NCBI GenBank assembly: GCA_013399855.1
Contig: VXAY01002346.1
Coordinates: forward strand, 370,910-434,909
Length of the DNA stretch: 64,000 nucleotides
Direction of reading: 5' to 3'
Source: Oxyruncus cristatus
Taxonomy: Eukaryota; Chordata; Aves; Passeriformes; Cotingidae
Position 1 is the first letter of the stretch. Each line of letters starts with the position of its first letter. The notes beneath the pieces are model-generated. The model was not told the DNA's origin. It saw only the letters and a list, made by a program, of their open reading frames with translations, and ran no database searches. A program made the position numbers and the translations under genes. Shown here piece after piece: positions 37,001 to 47,475 of the stretch.

Positions 37001-38187
37001 ACCACTCAAGTTAGGAAATTGAAAGCTCGAAAGTAAGTTGTGGGCAAACCTAGTTCTTCCAGGAATCCATCTTGCAAGGAACATCTTTTATCCATCTTGG
37101 ATAAAACGTGGGTTAAGCTAAGCAAGAATCATGCATTGTCAAGGGAAGTGTCTGCAAATGGAGTCAATCAGGGATAGAGTCATCAGGAATAATCACACAT
37201 GGATGTGTTAAAAGCTACAAACGGTTCTTTTCAGTCTTGTCTCCATTAAGCCAGTTGTCAGACTTATTTGAAACTGCTTGCCATCACAACTAATTTAAAA
37301 CCTTTTGCATCAAGCTGAGGCCAATTTTCTTTTTAAAAATACCAGTGGTTCAAGTTGCCATAGCACCATGTTTCTTCCTTGTTCCATTTGGGATTTATTT
37401 TTCATTCATAGTTACAACTAGAGGTGTCCTCATAAAATAGGTCTTTGGTGTTCACTGTCCTGAATTTTATTAGGGAATAGTAATCCTGTTAATGACTGTG
37501 AAAATATTACAGCCTTGAATGTGTTTTCTCTTTTTAATACTAACACTTTTAGCAGAAGCTTGTGGGAGTAGTGGGTGGTGAGAAGGTACTGTACCTCTGC
37601 TTGTTGGCTCCTCTATCACTTGGAGAAGGGAGTTATCAATGCATTCCAGGAACCTGGACTGTTTATGCCCTGCTGTGTTGTCCCTCCAACAGGTATGGGG
37701 CTGGTTGAAGTCCCCCCTGAAGATCAGGCCTTGTGGACATGAGGCTGCTCCTGTCCATTCCTCTTCCTGATCGGGGGGCCTGTGGCACACCCCACTGTAA
37801 TGTCCCCTGTCCCTGCCCTCCCTTTAGTCCTGACCCACAGGCTCCTCATGCATCCCAGAGCTCTGTGTGCTCCAGCTGGTCGCTGACACCCCCCGCCTGC
37901 CTTCCTGTATCCTATTCACAGTTCCAGTCACAGGAGCCATCCCACCACCCCATGCCAACGTTTTGGAATGATTCCAGAAGTCCAAGGCATGGGCCTTGCT
38001 GGGCTGGATACTGCACAAGCAGAACCAAGAGGTGATTAATGCCAGCACATGCACGGAGCTGAATGCAATCATTTACTGGCTTCACACCACCCATGTGATA
38101 ATTGCCTTACTTTGTCCTTTTGGTTGATTGCTGTTGTATTTGCTTATTCTCCACTAAAGCTAATGTCAGAATTCTGATTCAAATGTA
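34056..38187. other. No supported gene
   Basis: No transposon or exon supported. Weak donor-like sites with short open segments, for example at 35670-35704, lack good acceptors. A G+C-richer block at 37.7-38.0 kb has a 100-codon proline- and serine-rich ORF without family or splice support. Confidence 0.45.
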
Positions 38188-38240
38188 TTTCTGTATTTCT
38201 GTATTCTGAGTTGGAAGGGACCCACAAGGGTTGGCTGCAG
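38188..38240 (-). mobile_element. Very short CR1 3'-end scrap
   Basis: The segment CTGAGTTGGAAGGGACCCAC at 38206 is shared with the 3' end of the larger minus-strand CR1 at 40256, and the bases to its left form a TATTTCTG-type iteration corresponding to the CR1 3' tail. Only about 35 bases of body remain, so this is an extremely 5'-truncated insertion. Confidence 0.7.
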
Positions 38241-40255
38241 TGAAACAACATAACAACAGTTTTTTGATTTGGGCCAAATCCTCCAGATCCTGGAAAAGCC
38301 TAGTTCATATCGACTTCATTAAAGGTGGAATTCAGCCTACTGCTGAGGGCTGGCATAAAGCCCATCTATGCTTAACTCTCCCCTAAGTTCTAAAATATGC
38401 ACTGCTTTTGTTTCTGAGCTGTGGTAATTTTTACGTGGAGAGTTCCACACCTGTAAGGTGTGTAGGGTTGGGCCCTGAAAGCTGTAGTAATTACCAAGGA
38501 GAAAAAAAACCAGAAATGTATTCTATTGCACAGCACAGAAGAGTACTCGGTGAACTGGAATTTGTTTTCATAGTCAAGAAGTTCTCTTCCTCCTCTGTCA
38601 AATTAGTCTTGGACTATATTCATTATTTACAAATATGCTCTCAAAACTGTACCTGCTCATAAAATATTTCTCGAAGGTCTTCATTTCATGTCTCTTCTCT
38701 TATCCTGTAGCACATGAAGATGAAATTTTTGAGGACAAGTGGGGAAAGCTGCTTTGAGTGGACTAAAAAGCAGGAATATATTGGCTGGATGTATGTGTAT
38801 GTATGTTTTTAAACACTAAGTGGACCTGCTCATTTTAATTTTGCACTTTTCTCTGTTGAGGCAGGAACTCTTTAAAAAAAAATGAGTATCAAATTAGACC
38901 AGCTTGGTAAGTTCAGCAGCAGCAGTGTATAGCGACACAGAGACAGGCAGTGTAGGCAGGGACTTTGCTGTGCTGGTGCTTCTGCAGTGCTGACTCCCCA
39001 GACGTTTGCACAGCCTGGGTTTGGTGGCACTTACACTGTGCCTTCAGTAAAACAGCATCTGATGTCAGCTCAGCATCTGGGTTGCAGAGTTTTCCCAGGT
39101 ACAACTGGGAACTCTTAGTCATGTTATCTGGGGGCTTTGGGCTATGATTGTTTCCATGAGTAGAAAAACAAAGGCATGTGAAGAAACATTGCCAAAACAT
39201 GGTTTATTTCTGTGTTAATTCCCTCAGTTCCACTCTTTCAGTCATATGTTGATGTTTTGATGGAGACTCAAACTTGAGACCCTGGAATACATTTTAATTA
39301 ACAGAGGTGAAGGAGAGAAGGAACTGTGCAGAACTGGCTGTGAGCAGCCTGTACTGTGATGGCAGAATGGACAGCTCCTAGAGATGTGCAGACTGGTAAA
39401 TATGTTTTCTAGAGGAGTGTGATGTATGTACCAGAAAGGGGCTTCCAGTAAGGAAGAAAATGCCCCCAGCTGTGCCTTAGTTCCTGGGCACAGATGGACA
39501 AATGTTTGCCTAAATGTGGAGTGGCACTCTAAGAGTCTTTTAGTTTTCATGAGTCACACAATATATTTTAAAATCCTCCTTAAAGAGCTTTTCCCTTCTG
39601 AAGGCACCTTAAAGTCAGTGCTGCAGCAATAATTGTGCTAAACATTGCTGTAGGTGCAGTCTAGATGGTCTGTTCCAGGAACATGCGTTTTACACTCGCG
39701 AGTTTTTCCCAGCTTAGTGAGTAAACGTATAGTCTTAGGTGACTACAGAAAGATTAGTTTACTTCAGTGGGCTTAATCTATGACATAGACTAATCTTGAT
39801 GTGATCCTATTACTGCAAGGTCAGCTGGGATTGTAGTGTTTGATTGTCTTGCTTTGCTAATTTGACTGCATCATTTGTGGTTTGGACCAGTTTTTGTCTT
39901 TATTGGTGCCTCTGAGACTTTGCAGTCAGGAGAGAGAGAGGGCCAGCTGATGTGATCCTGACTGTAAAAAGAGATTTGACCATGAAAGAGGAAAAAGAGA
40001 AGTCCTTGTCCCATCATGTATCCCCTTATCAATGTTACTTGTTGAAGTTTAAGAAGTAGCCAAGAAAATCCCCCTTCATCTGTCAGCTCTCTGGAGATCT
40101 GTGTGACTGGAGTTGGTCAGTTGGAATGTATGACTGTGGTGAGTGTTCCTAGCAGAAATGGAGACTCTGTAACTGAAGGAGCTGGTAAAGGTGGGAATTC
40201 TAAAATTGCTTCTGGACAGAGACCTGGGTAATGGGTCCGTCACAGCCAGCTTTCA
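38241..40255. other. No supported gene
   Basis: Short ORFs on both strands with no domain or splice support. No repeat family recognised between the two CR1 fragments. Confidence 0.45.
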
Positions 40256-40705
40256 CGGAATCACAGAATATGCTGAGTTGGAAGGGACCCACAAGGATCA
40301 TTGAGTCCAATCCTCACCCCTGCACAGGCCCATCCCCAAGGGTCACACCATGTGCCTGAGGGTATCATCCAAAAACTCCTTGAGCTCTGTCAGCCTTGGT
40401 GCTGTGCCCACTGCCCTGGGGAACCTGGTTAGTGCCCAACCAGCCTCTGGGGGAAGAACTTTTTTTCTAATTTTCAACTTCAACCTCCCCTGACACAACT
40501 CCCTGCGGTCCTGTCCCTGGTCCCCCCAGAGCAGAGCTCAGGGCCTGCCCTTCCTCTGCCCCTGCCCAGGAAGTTGGAACTGCACTGAGGTCTCCCCTCA
40601 GTCTCCTCCAGCTGAACACACCAAGTGCCCTCAGTGTCCTCATACAGCTTCTCCTCCAGGCCCTTCTCCATTTTCCTTGCCCCCTTTGGACGCTCTCTAA
40701 TGGCT
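40256..40705 (-). mobile_element. CR1 LINE fragment, minus strand
   Basis: Antisense CR1 3' region. From left to right it shows the tail AATCACAGAAT, GAGTTGGAAGGGACCCACAA, ATTGAGTCCAATCCTCACCC, GGGGAACCTGGTTAGTGCCC, CCTCAGTCTCCTCCAGCTGA and CAGCTTCTCCTCCAGGCCCT, all CR1 landmarks in reverse complement. The element is 5'-truncated. Similarity becomes uncertain beyond about 40705, although the next roughly 100 bases may still belong to it. The 210-codon minus-strand ORF across and beyond it is untranslated-region read-through. Confidence 0.92.
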
Positions 40706-43700
40706 CAAAACCTCCTTTGCCCAATACCCTCGGAGGGCAGGGCAGGCTGTGCCTGGGAGGTCGAGGTGTTGCCGCTCCAGGAGTGATCTGTAGCTGCCCA
40801 GGAGCCGTTTTGTTTCTCATGAGTAACTTGGCACATCTCACCACGGACCGTGAACTGGATCTACAGATCAAAGGGGTGAGGTGCTCCTGACTGTCCCAGA
40901 TGGAGAAGATGTGGTGGTGTCTTTCTGTAGCACAAGCCCTAGAGCAACTCCTGTTGGCAATCCCCAGGAAATCAGGGAAAACATGAAGGGGCTGCTCTAC
41001 TCTTTTATGTAGATTGGTAGTTGCAGCTTTATCTAATGCTTGGTAGGCAGATGGAGCCATGAGTTTTTCGCACAATTGGCTTTTTAAAATTTCCACCAAT
41101 TTAATCAGGCTTCACTGCTTTGATGCACATTTCTTAACAAGCATCTGTCAACAGAAGATAAAACACTGCAATCAGAAAACATTCAGCATAATGCCAAAAG
41201 TCACTGGAGTGTCACAGGACTCGGTGAGTTCCGCAATGACAATAAATAGGGACCAGCAATACACTGACAGGTGCTAAGCTCTGTCAGACAAGGCCATCTA
41301 GAACATGCTGATTCATTGCTTGGTGATGTGTGCTAGAGTTGTTTCCTGACTGCATCATCTGTCATAGATAAATTTAACTGAAATAAAGAAACCTCCAAGT
41401 GGTAGAGTTATAATGCAGAGAAGGGGGAACATGATACTATATTTGTATTTCTCCTTCTTTGTTTTTCTTACTTCTGGTGATGTGTGAACTGCGAAATGAG
41501 ATGTTTGGTTTTTGCAGCCAGCCCTTTTAAATGAGCATCCTTGAAAGTTCAGCTGAGGTTTCCCTTTCTTCTCTTTTGTAAAGTTTCATTCATATTGGCA
41601 ATTTTTTGAACCTGTTACTGTGAAGAACTGTAGGCTTATTAATACAGTTGAGAATGTTCGTATGAAAATGTAGGGATTGTTTGCTCAAGGACTTTGTAAA
41701 CCATAATCATACTTGTATCTGTCCAAGAATTCCAAATGGCTTTACAAATATAATGGAATTCAGGGTCTTTGCATGGGTTTATATGATTGCTCCTTTTTTT
41801 CAGATAGAGAAACCAAGGTATTAAAGTTATGTGATGGTCCCATACAAAATCAGGGACAGGAAGAGATTATCTGATTTTCAGTTCCTTACTTTACTTCTAA
41901 ACCCATTCTATCTCTTTTCTTTACTTTCACCTTGCAGCTTACTTGTCCTTCTTATTCTTCTGGCAGCAAAATGTATTCATATGCACATTTCTAGGTCTTC
42001 TCTGGGTTACAGTTGCCATTATTGCTAACTGGTCCAAATTTATTTTGTGTTATTTTATTTATTTTACTTATTTGAAAAGCAATTTTCACCATCAGAGCCA
42101 ACACGATGATGTACCATACCAGTACATTAGGGTTTAGGAAAGGTCAATGGCTAATTAAATTCCTTTCTTAAAGAGAGGTTTTTCAACATCTCCTGGACAA
42201 TTAATTGCAAATAAAGATGAACATATTCAATATATTCGACCTTTTCCACATGCTAATGCAACGTAAGAGGTATTAAATATTAGACATGCTTATATTTGTA
42301 GAGGGAGGACAGACAGTCCCTTCACTCGAAAATCCCGTGCTTTCCCTTCAAGGAAAGACGTGCTGCAAAGCACCCACCAGATGGTGCTGGTGATACCTAC
42401 AAAGGTGTGAGTGGGCAGCGAGGGGCCGCATTCTGGGGGTTGAGGAGCACTTCCCATGGGTCCCGCGGAATGGATGCTGCGCTTGGGACTTCACAGAGCA
42501 GCTCAGTGCTGTGCACAAGAGAGCTGATACTCAACAAAGCCTCTGATGGAAGTCTGGCCTTCCCCCTTGGCAGAATGGAGAGCAATTCAGGTATCTACTA
42601 ACGAGCCAGTTGCTTCTTCTCCCTCGGGAATGATGGAGCGCAGTAGGAAGACTCATTTCTGCTGCTCAGACATTCCTTGTTTCCCCAAGCAGGGATCAGG
42701 TTTTTGTCACCAGTTGGAGGTACTGTCCTGTGGTGGGAAGCAGAAATAAGCTACTTTCTCCCAGAGTTACAAGCTCATTCTTGCAGTTCTCAGATTGGTG
42801 CAGTTTTGTGGGCTGGTATCTAGAGGTGCAGTTCAAGGCTTTGATGCTTACTTGCAAAAATTCTCATTTTGCTTATGATTTAATTCTTCAACTCTCTCTT
42901 TTTCTTCACTACCCTTTCAAGTCTCCTGTAATTAGCTAAATAAAGGACATTCTTTCAGCCTTCAGTTTAGTTGCTGGTAGATATGGAAATGCTCTGGATT
43001 TATTTAACTAGCTTTGTTTGAGACCACGGTAGTGCATTGAAAAAAGTGGTGTATTGTAAATTGAAATGATGATTTTACTCAGCTGAAATGAAAACAAAAC
43101 CTCTTGTTACTCTCCTGAGATTCTGTCCTCATTGAAATCTATGTCCAAACCCCCTTTGCTTGGAAGATTTGTGAGGTTGAAGCTGATTTCTGTCTATGTT
43201 TATACAGTATACAACAAAGTCACCCAGCATCAATCTGATTTTCCGTGGGGGGCCACCACCAATGGCAATGGTTCTACTTCTGAAATCAGTCCCTTTTACA
43301 TTTTGGATCTAGGGTCACCCTGCTCACACCCAGAAGGGCCTCAGCAGCTTCCCAGTCTGCCCAGCCCAACAGACCCCTGGTGTTCCCCTCTAGCTCCAGC
43401 TTGTGGTTCCAATAACAGGGTTAGCATTCCATTTTTATTACAGAGCAAAAGTACCTGTATTAATGTACTCTCAGTTTCAACATGTTTTAGACATAGAAGA
43501 AAAAACATTTCAAACTGTATTTAACAGAAAATATTTGAAGGCATTTTATTTACCACCTCTGATTGTTTGCATATAAACAGAGTGCTTGAAAAATAATGAA
43601 AAAGTAGGGGAAATGAAGAAAAATCTTGACCTGATTATTCAGGCAAACTGATGATAATGGCCATCCAGGAGTGAACACTCTGTCAGCAGCTTTTACCACT

Positions 43701-44929
43701 TGTCAGTGTTGGCTAACAGGTGTTTAATTTAGGACAAGGAAGTGCCTTGTCACATAGACAAGTCTGAGTCCAATGAGAAGTCCTTGCTCAGGGTTGATGA
43801 TTCTCAGAAAATGGAGAATGTTGCAGCAAAGCTGGTCTGTAAAATAATCACATAAAGTGCAGTGTAATCCTTTCTGTCAGCTAATTTATTGTATTACTAT
43901 GACTGTGAGGACTGAAAAGAGTTATGGTTTCCTGTCTGCCTAAAAGGAAAGTCACTTTTAAGTGTTCTGAGACCGAATGAACATAATTGTAATTAATTTG
44001 TTGTCATTATCCTTAAAGTAGAGGTGAAATCCTAGAATGTTTTTAAGGGCTGAACTTTGTATCTAGCGTAAAAGTGTCTTTGCTTATTCTGTGTCCCTAA
44101 AACCATCATGAAGTTCAGTCTGCATACAGTCTTTTCTTATTGTTATCTTCATAGTCCCATTTTTAGAATTCAGGTTTTACCTCCTCATGTTTTAAAGAAA
44201 CACAAGTCAACAAATCAATTTTCTTTTCTTAGCTTGGAAGACCTATCTGTTTGCAGAATCCCAGAATGAGACAAGGAAATGATTTGTCAGACTTCTCCCA
44301 AGTGACCCCAAATGTAGCCCCAGCTCCTTCAGCTTAGTTGGAAGTTGAATATGTGATGCAGTAGTGAGGGGATCCACTGTCCTGGTTTCAGCTCTGCCTC
44401 TTTGAGGACAGCAGGAAGCTGTCACTAGCTCTCTAATTCCATTAGTGGGCAATTTGCATGGGAAGGAAGTTACTGTCCATGAGGATGTGGCACGTAATAA
44501 ACCATCGAGGCCTGAATTCTCAGAAATACCCCTTAACCATGGGCTAGATCCTCACCAGTGCCCACTGAGATTGACTTAGAAAGTCGTACATGCTGGATGA
44601 AGGTCTTTGTCTGCTTCAGTTTTTGAAAAGTCATTTGAGGCAACAAGAACCTGAATTGAAGAACTGTGGCAGCTCCCATTTGCTGTTATAGGAGCTGTTG
44701 CTTGGTCAGCATTTTTCAGAATTCGATCAGGAACTGTCTGAGCTTGAGCAATCAAAATTAGTGAGTTTCTTATCAATCTTTGAGCCTTTAACCAATTATA
44801 CTGATGCTTATCTGTAAACCAGCGTTGGATTACTGTTATTATTCTGAGTAATATTTATAGGAAGAAGAAAAAAAAAGAGAGCAGAAGCAGAAAATGATAT
44901 TGGTTTGTGAAGTATGGGCCTGTTATCCT
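40706..44929. other. No supported gene
   Basis: No exon or mobile element was recognised. A G+C-richer patch at about 42.3-42.75 kb contains overlapping short ORFs on both strands with no known family. Confidence 0.45.
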
Positions 44930-45120
44930 TTCAGGCGCTCCTGAAATCAGGACAGTACTCCAGATGCAATCTGGTGAGTGCCAATCAGGGGGAATAAACA
45001 TCTCCCCATTACTAACACAGCCCTCCACACTGCAAGGGTGCTCTGCTGGCTCACCTTCAGCCTCAGTTCACTGCAGTTACCCATCTGGGCTTCAGTTCAG
45101 CACAGACAATCTGAACTGCA
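44930..45120 (-). mobile_element. CR1-like fragment, antisense
   Basis: The order GGACAGTACTCCAGATGCAA, then CTGCAAGGGTGCTCTGCTGG and CTCACCTTCAGCCTC follows the reverse complement of an internal CR1 3'-region block (CAGTACTCCAG ... GCACACTGCTGGCTCATGTTCAGC in typical copies). It is considerably diverged. Its first part forms the left arm of an inverted repeat with 45401-45505. Confidence 0.6.
44951..45055 (+). repeat. Inverted repeat, left arm (105 bp)
   Basis: This arm is the reverse complement, with scattered mismatches, of 45401-45505. Shared landmarks are GACAGTACTCCAGATG at the outer end, AATCAG.GGGAATAAACAT, CCCTGCAAG/CACTGCAAG and TGGCTCACC at the inner end. Both arms span exactly 105 bases by these landmarks, separated by 345 bases. 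Transcribed, it could form a long imperfect hairpin. Confidence 0.85.
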
Positions 45121-45400
45121 GCGATGAACACAGTTTTTTCATTTTGAATTTTCCTTTGAATACGTCTTTGGAGATATAACGTGATACAGAAGGGCTGACA
45201 GAGTGTCACACCTTCGGTGTCCTGGAGACTGGGGTAGAGTGCACCTGTAGGAAATGTGCAGCAATGCCAAGGGGGACTGGGGGCTGTTTCCCCAACAAGC
45301 TGGAGGAACTGACCTACACAAACTTAATAAAACTTCACTAAGGCAAACACAAAGCCCATGTATTGGTAGGACCTGGAATCCTGGTGAATTGGAACTGGAG

Positions 45401-45505
45401 GGTGAGCCAGTAGAGCACGCTTGCAGGGTTGAAGGCTTTATTAGTAAGAGGGAAATGTTTATTCCCTCTGATTGACACTCAGGAGTTTTCATCTGGAGTA
45501 CTGTC
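45401..45505 (-). repeat. Inverted repeat, right arm (105 bp), CR1-like
   Basis: Reverse-complement partner of 44951-45055. The order of landmarks is GGTGAGCCA, GTTTATTCCCTCTGATTGAC and CATCTGGAGTACTGTC. In this arm the CR1-like sequence reads in the plus direction, so the two arms are oppositely oriented pieces of the same repeat region. Confidence 0.85.
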
Positions 45506-45550
45506 TTTATTTGGGGAGCCCATTAGTCCAGGAGATAGATTGACAGATGG

Positions 45551-45785
45551 AGTGTTCAAGCCTCTTCAGAACCTGAAAAGTTCTTTTCCCTTGTCTTTAG
45601 GGACAATGGAATCTTTGTTTTGACTGGTTTGATTTCTGTTTCTCCTCACAACTCCATAAACTTGCCCATCATTTAGGTCTCATTCATGTTAATAGTAAGG
45701 CCAGAAATTGTAGTCCTGAATATAATGTTTAAAGCCAGCTCTTCAATATGTACCTAATGTTATCAACTGTCCAAAGCTAGTTTTG
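45551..45785 (+). repeat. Segmental duplication, copy A (235 bp)
   Basis: A non-CR1 segment repeated in direct orientation at 47219-47475. Shared blocks include AGTGTTCAAGC, TTCTTTTCCCTTGTCTTTAG, CTCCATAAACTTGCCCATCA, GGTCTCATTCATGTTAA and AATATGTACCTAATG. Copy A lacks two short insertions present in copy B and differs by scattered substitutions. Its right end abuts the CR1 element that follows. Confidence 0.9.
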
Positions 45786-45849
45786 GGGCCATCAGGACCA
45801 GGATGGTTGGAGTATGGAAGCCCCTGATGTAAAGATAGGCCAGAAGAGC

Positions 45850-46212
45850 TGGGTTTGTCCAGCCTGGATGAGAAGGTGGCAAAGAAGGAATTAACTTGGA
45901 GTCTCCACTAAGGAAAGGAGTGTTACAGGAAAGATGGAGCCAGATTCTTCTCAGAATTACAGAAGGAAGAAACAGCATGGCAAAGGAAATTCCAAAGGGA
46001 CATAAGGAAAAAATTCTTCACGGTAGGGAATGGCTGTGTGCTGTAACAGGTTGTCCCGAGGACTGGAAACACTGTCCTTGGGGGTTTTCAGCATTCAGCT
46101 GGGGAAAGCCCTGAACCACCTGATGCAGCTTTTAAGTTGGCTCTCCTCTGAATGGGAGGTCAGAGTAGGTGAGCTTCAAAAGTCATTCCAACTTCTTTTT
46201 CCTGTGATTCTG
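45850..46212 (+). mobile_element. CR1 LINE, diverged 3' end
   Basis: Sense-oriented CR1 3' region with the landmarks GTCCAGCCTGGATGAGAAGG, AAAAAATTCTTCACGGTAGG, GTAACAGGTTGTCCCGAGGA, CATTCCAACTTC and a terminal CTGTGATTCTG. It is clearly more diverged than the copy at 6431. The 5' boundary is unclear and may reach 45786, right at the end of duplicated segment A. Confidence 0.85.
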
Positions 46213-47218
46213 CAAATACAGGAAGCTGAATCTACCCCCAAGGTTGAGGTGACAGAGTGATCTGGTGGGTTTCTGCAGGTTCTACTCACTAAGCAGGTTA
46301 CTGAAATAAGATGACTGGCATGTGTGGTGTTGTTCATATGATCAGTGCAGATTATTTCTGGTATGTGAGAAGTGCTAACACAGGCATCAATTCACAGGCC
46401 CACTGGCACAAGCAGAGGTTGTTTCTGTATCTCTTCTGTCCACAGGTCTCATGATCTGTTTAATTTCACTTTAAACTTGCTTTTTCTTCTTGCAAGTTAA
46501 GGAGAGAGGGGACAGACAGTTGCTAAATAACAAAGACACTTGGAATGGATAAACAGACAATGCTGAGGTAAAAGTACCACAAGGTGGCCCACAGTCTTCC
46601 TCTGAGTTTAGGTGTGGAATTGCCTAAATGGAACTTCTTTTCCATAGATGTCACCTGGGTTGCTGCGTTTCTGTGTAAACGGTTACATTTTTAACCCCGC
46701 TGTGCTCTCGCCTAGGCTGCTGCTGCAGTGCTTTGAGGATATGTAGTTTCCAGAGGAAGAGAAGTCGACTCTCGGCCCAGCAGGCAGCAGTCCCCAGTGA
46801 CCCACAGTGTGCTCATTCTCATGGTAGGTAACCAGCACTGAGCAATGTTCTGTCTGTGCTTCATTTCAGGGAGGGAAAATAAAGAATCAAGAACTGTTAA
46901 GTGCATAATGGCTGAGAACTGCAGTGGAGATAAAACAGTAATGTGCTGCAGTGGGTAACTGCAGTGTGAGCCATCAAAAAGAATTAAAGACACACTGCTC
47001 CCAAGTTTTGTTGTGCACAGGAAATGCGAAATGGAATTCTGCAAAAATGGTACAGAATTCTCCAAATGCTCTGTATTATTTGAGTTGCAGCTATTCAGAC
47101 CTAAAAAAAATGTCAAGCTCTATCTTGCAAAATTGTAAAGGGCTTTTGTGCAAATAGGAAATGCCCTTTGCCTGGAAAATTATCATACTCCCAAAGAAAA
47201 AAATCATGATTTTATGAA

Positions 47219-47475
47219 GTGTTCAAGCTTCTTCAGAACTTGAAAAGGTAGAACTTTTGTGTTCTTTTCCCTTGTCTTTAGGGACATAGAGATTAGGAAT
47301 CTTTGTTTTAACTAGTTTGATTTCTGTTCCTCCTCACAACTCCATAAACTTGCCCATCATTTAGGTCTCATTCATGTTAACAGTAAGGCCAGAAATTATA
47401 GTCCTGAATATAATTGTTTAAAAACAGTTCTTTAATATGTACCTAATGCTATCAACTGTCCAAAAATAGTTTTTG
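47219..47475 (+). repeat. Segmental duplication, copy B (257 bp)
   Basis: Direct copy of 45551-45785. It carries two extra short pieces (around GTAGAACTTTTGTG and TAGAGATTAGG) relative to copy A and is not followed by CR1 sequence. The offset between copies is about 1.67 kb. Confidence 0.9.

Noticed and set aside
40467..41099. 210-codon minus-strand ORF
   Set aside because: Its C-terminal half is the untranslated 3' region of a CR1 element, and the rest shows no protein family.
45139..45492. 117-codon minus-strand ORF inside the inverted repeat
   Set aside because: It spans the CR1-like arm and the spacer and shows no reverse transcriptase or other domain.
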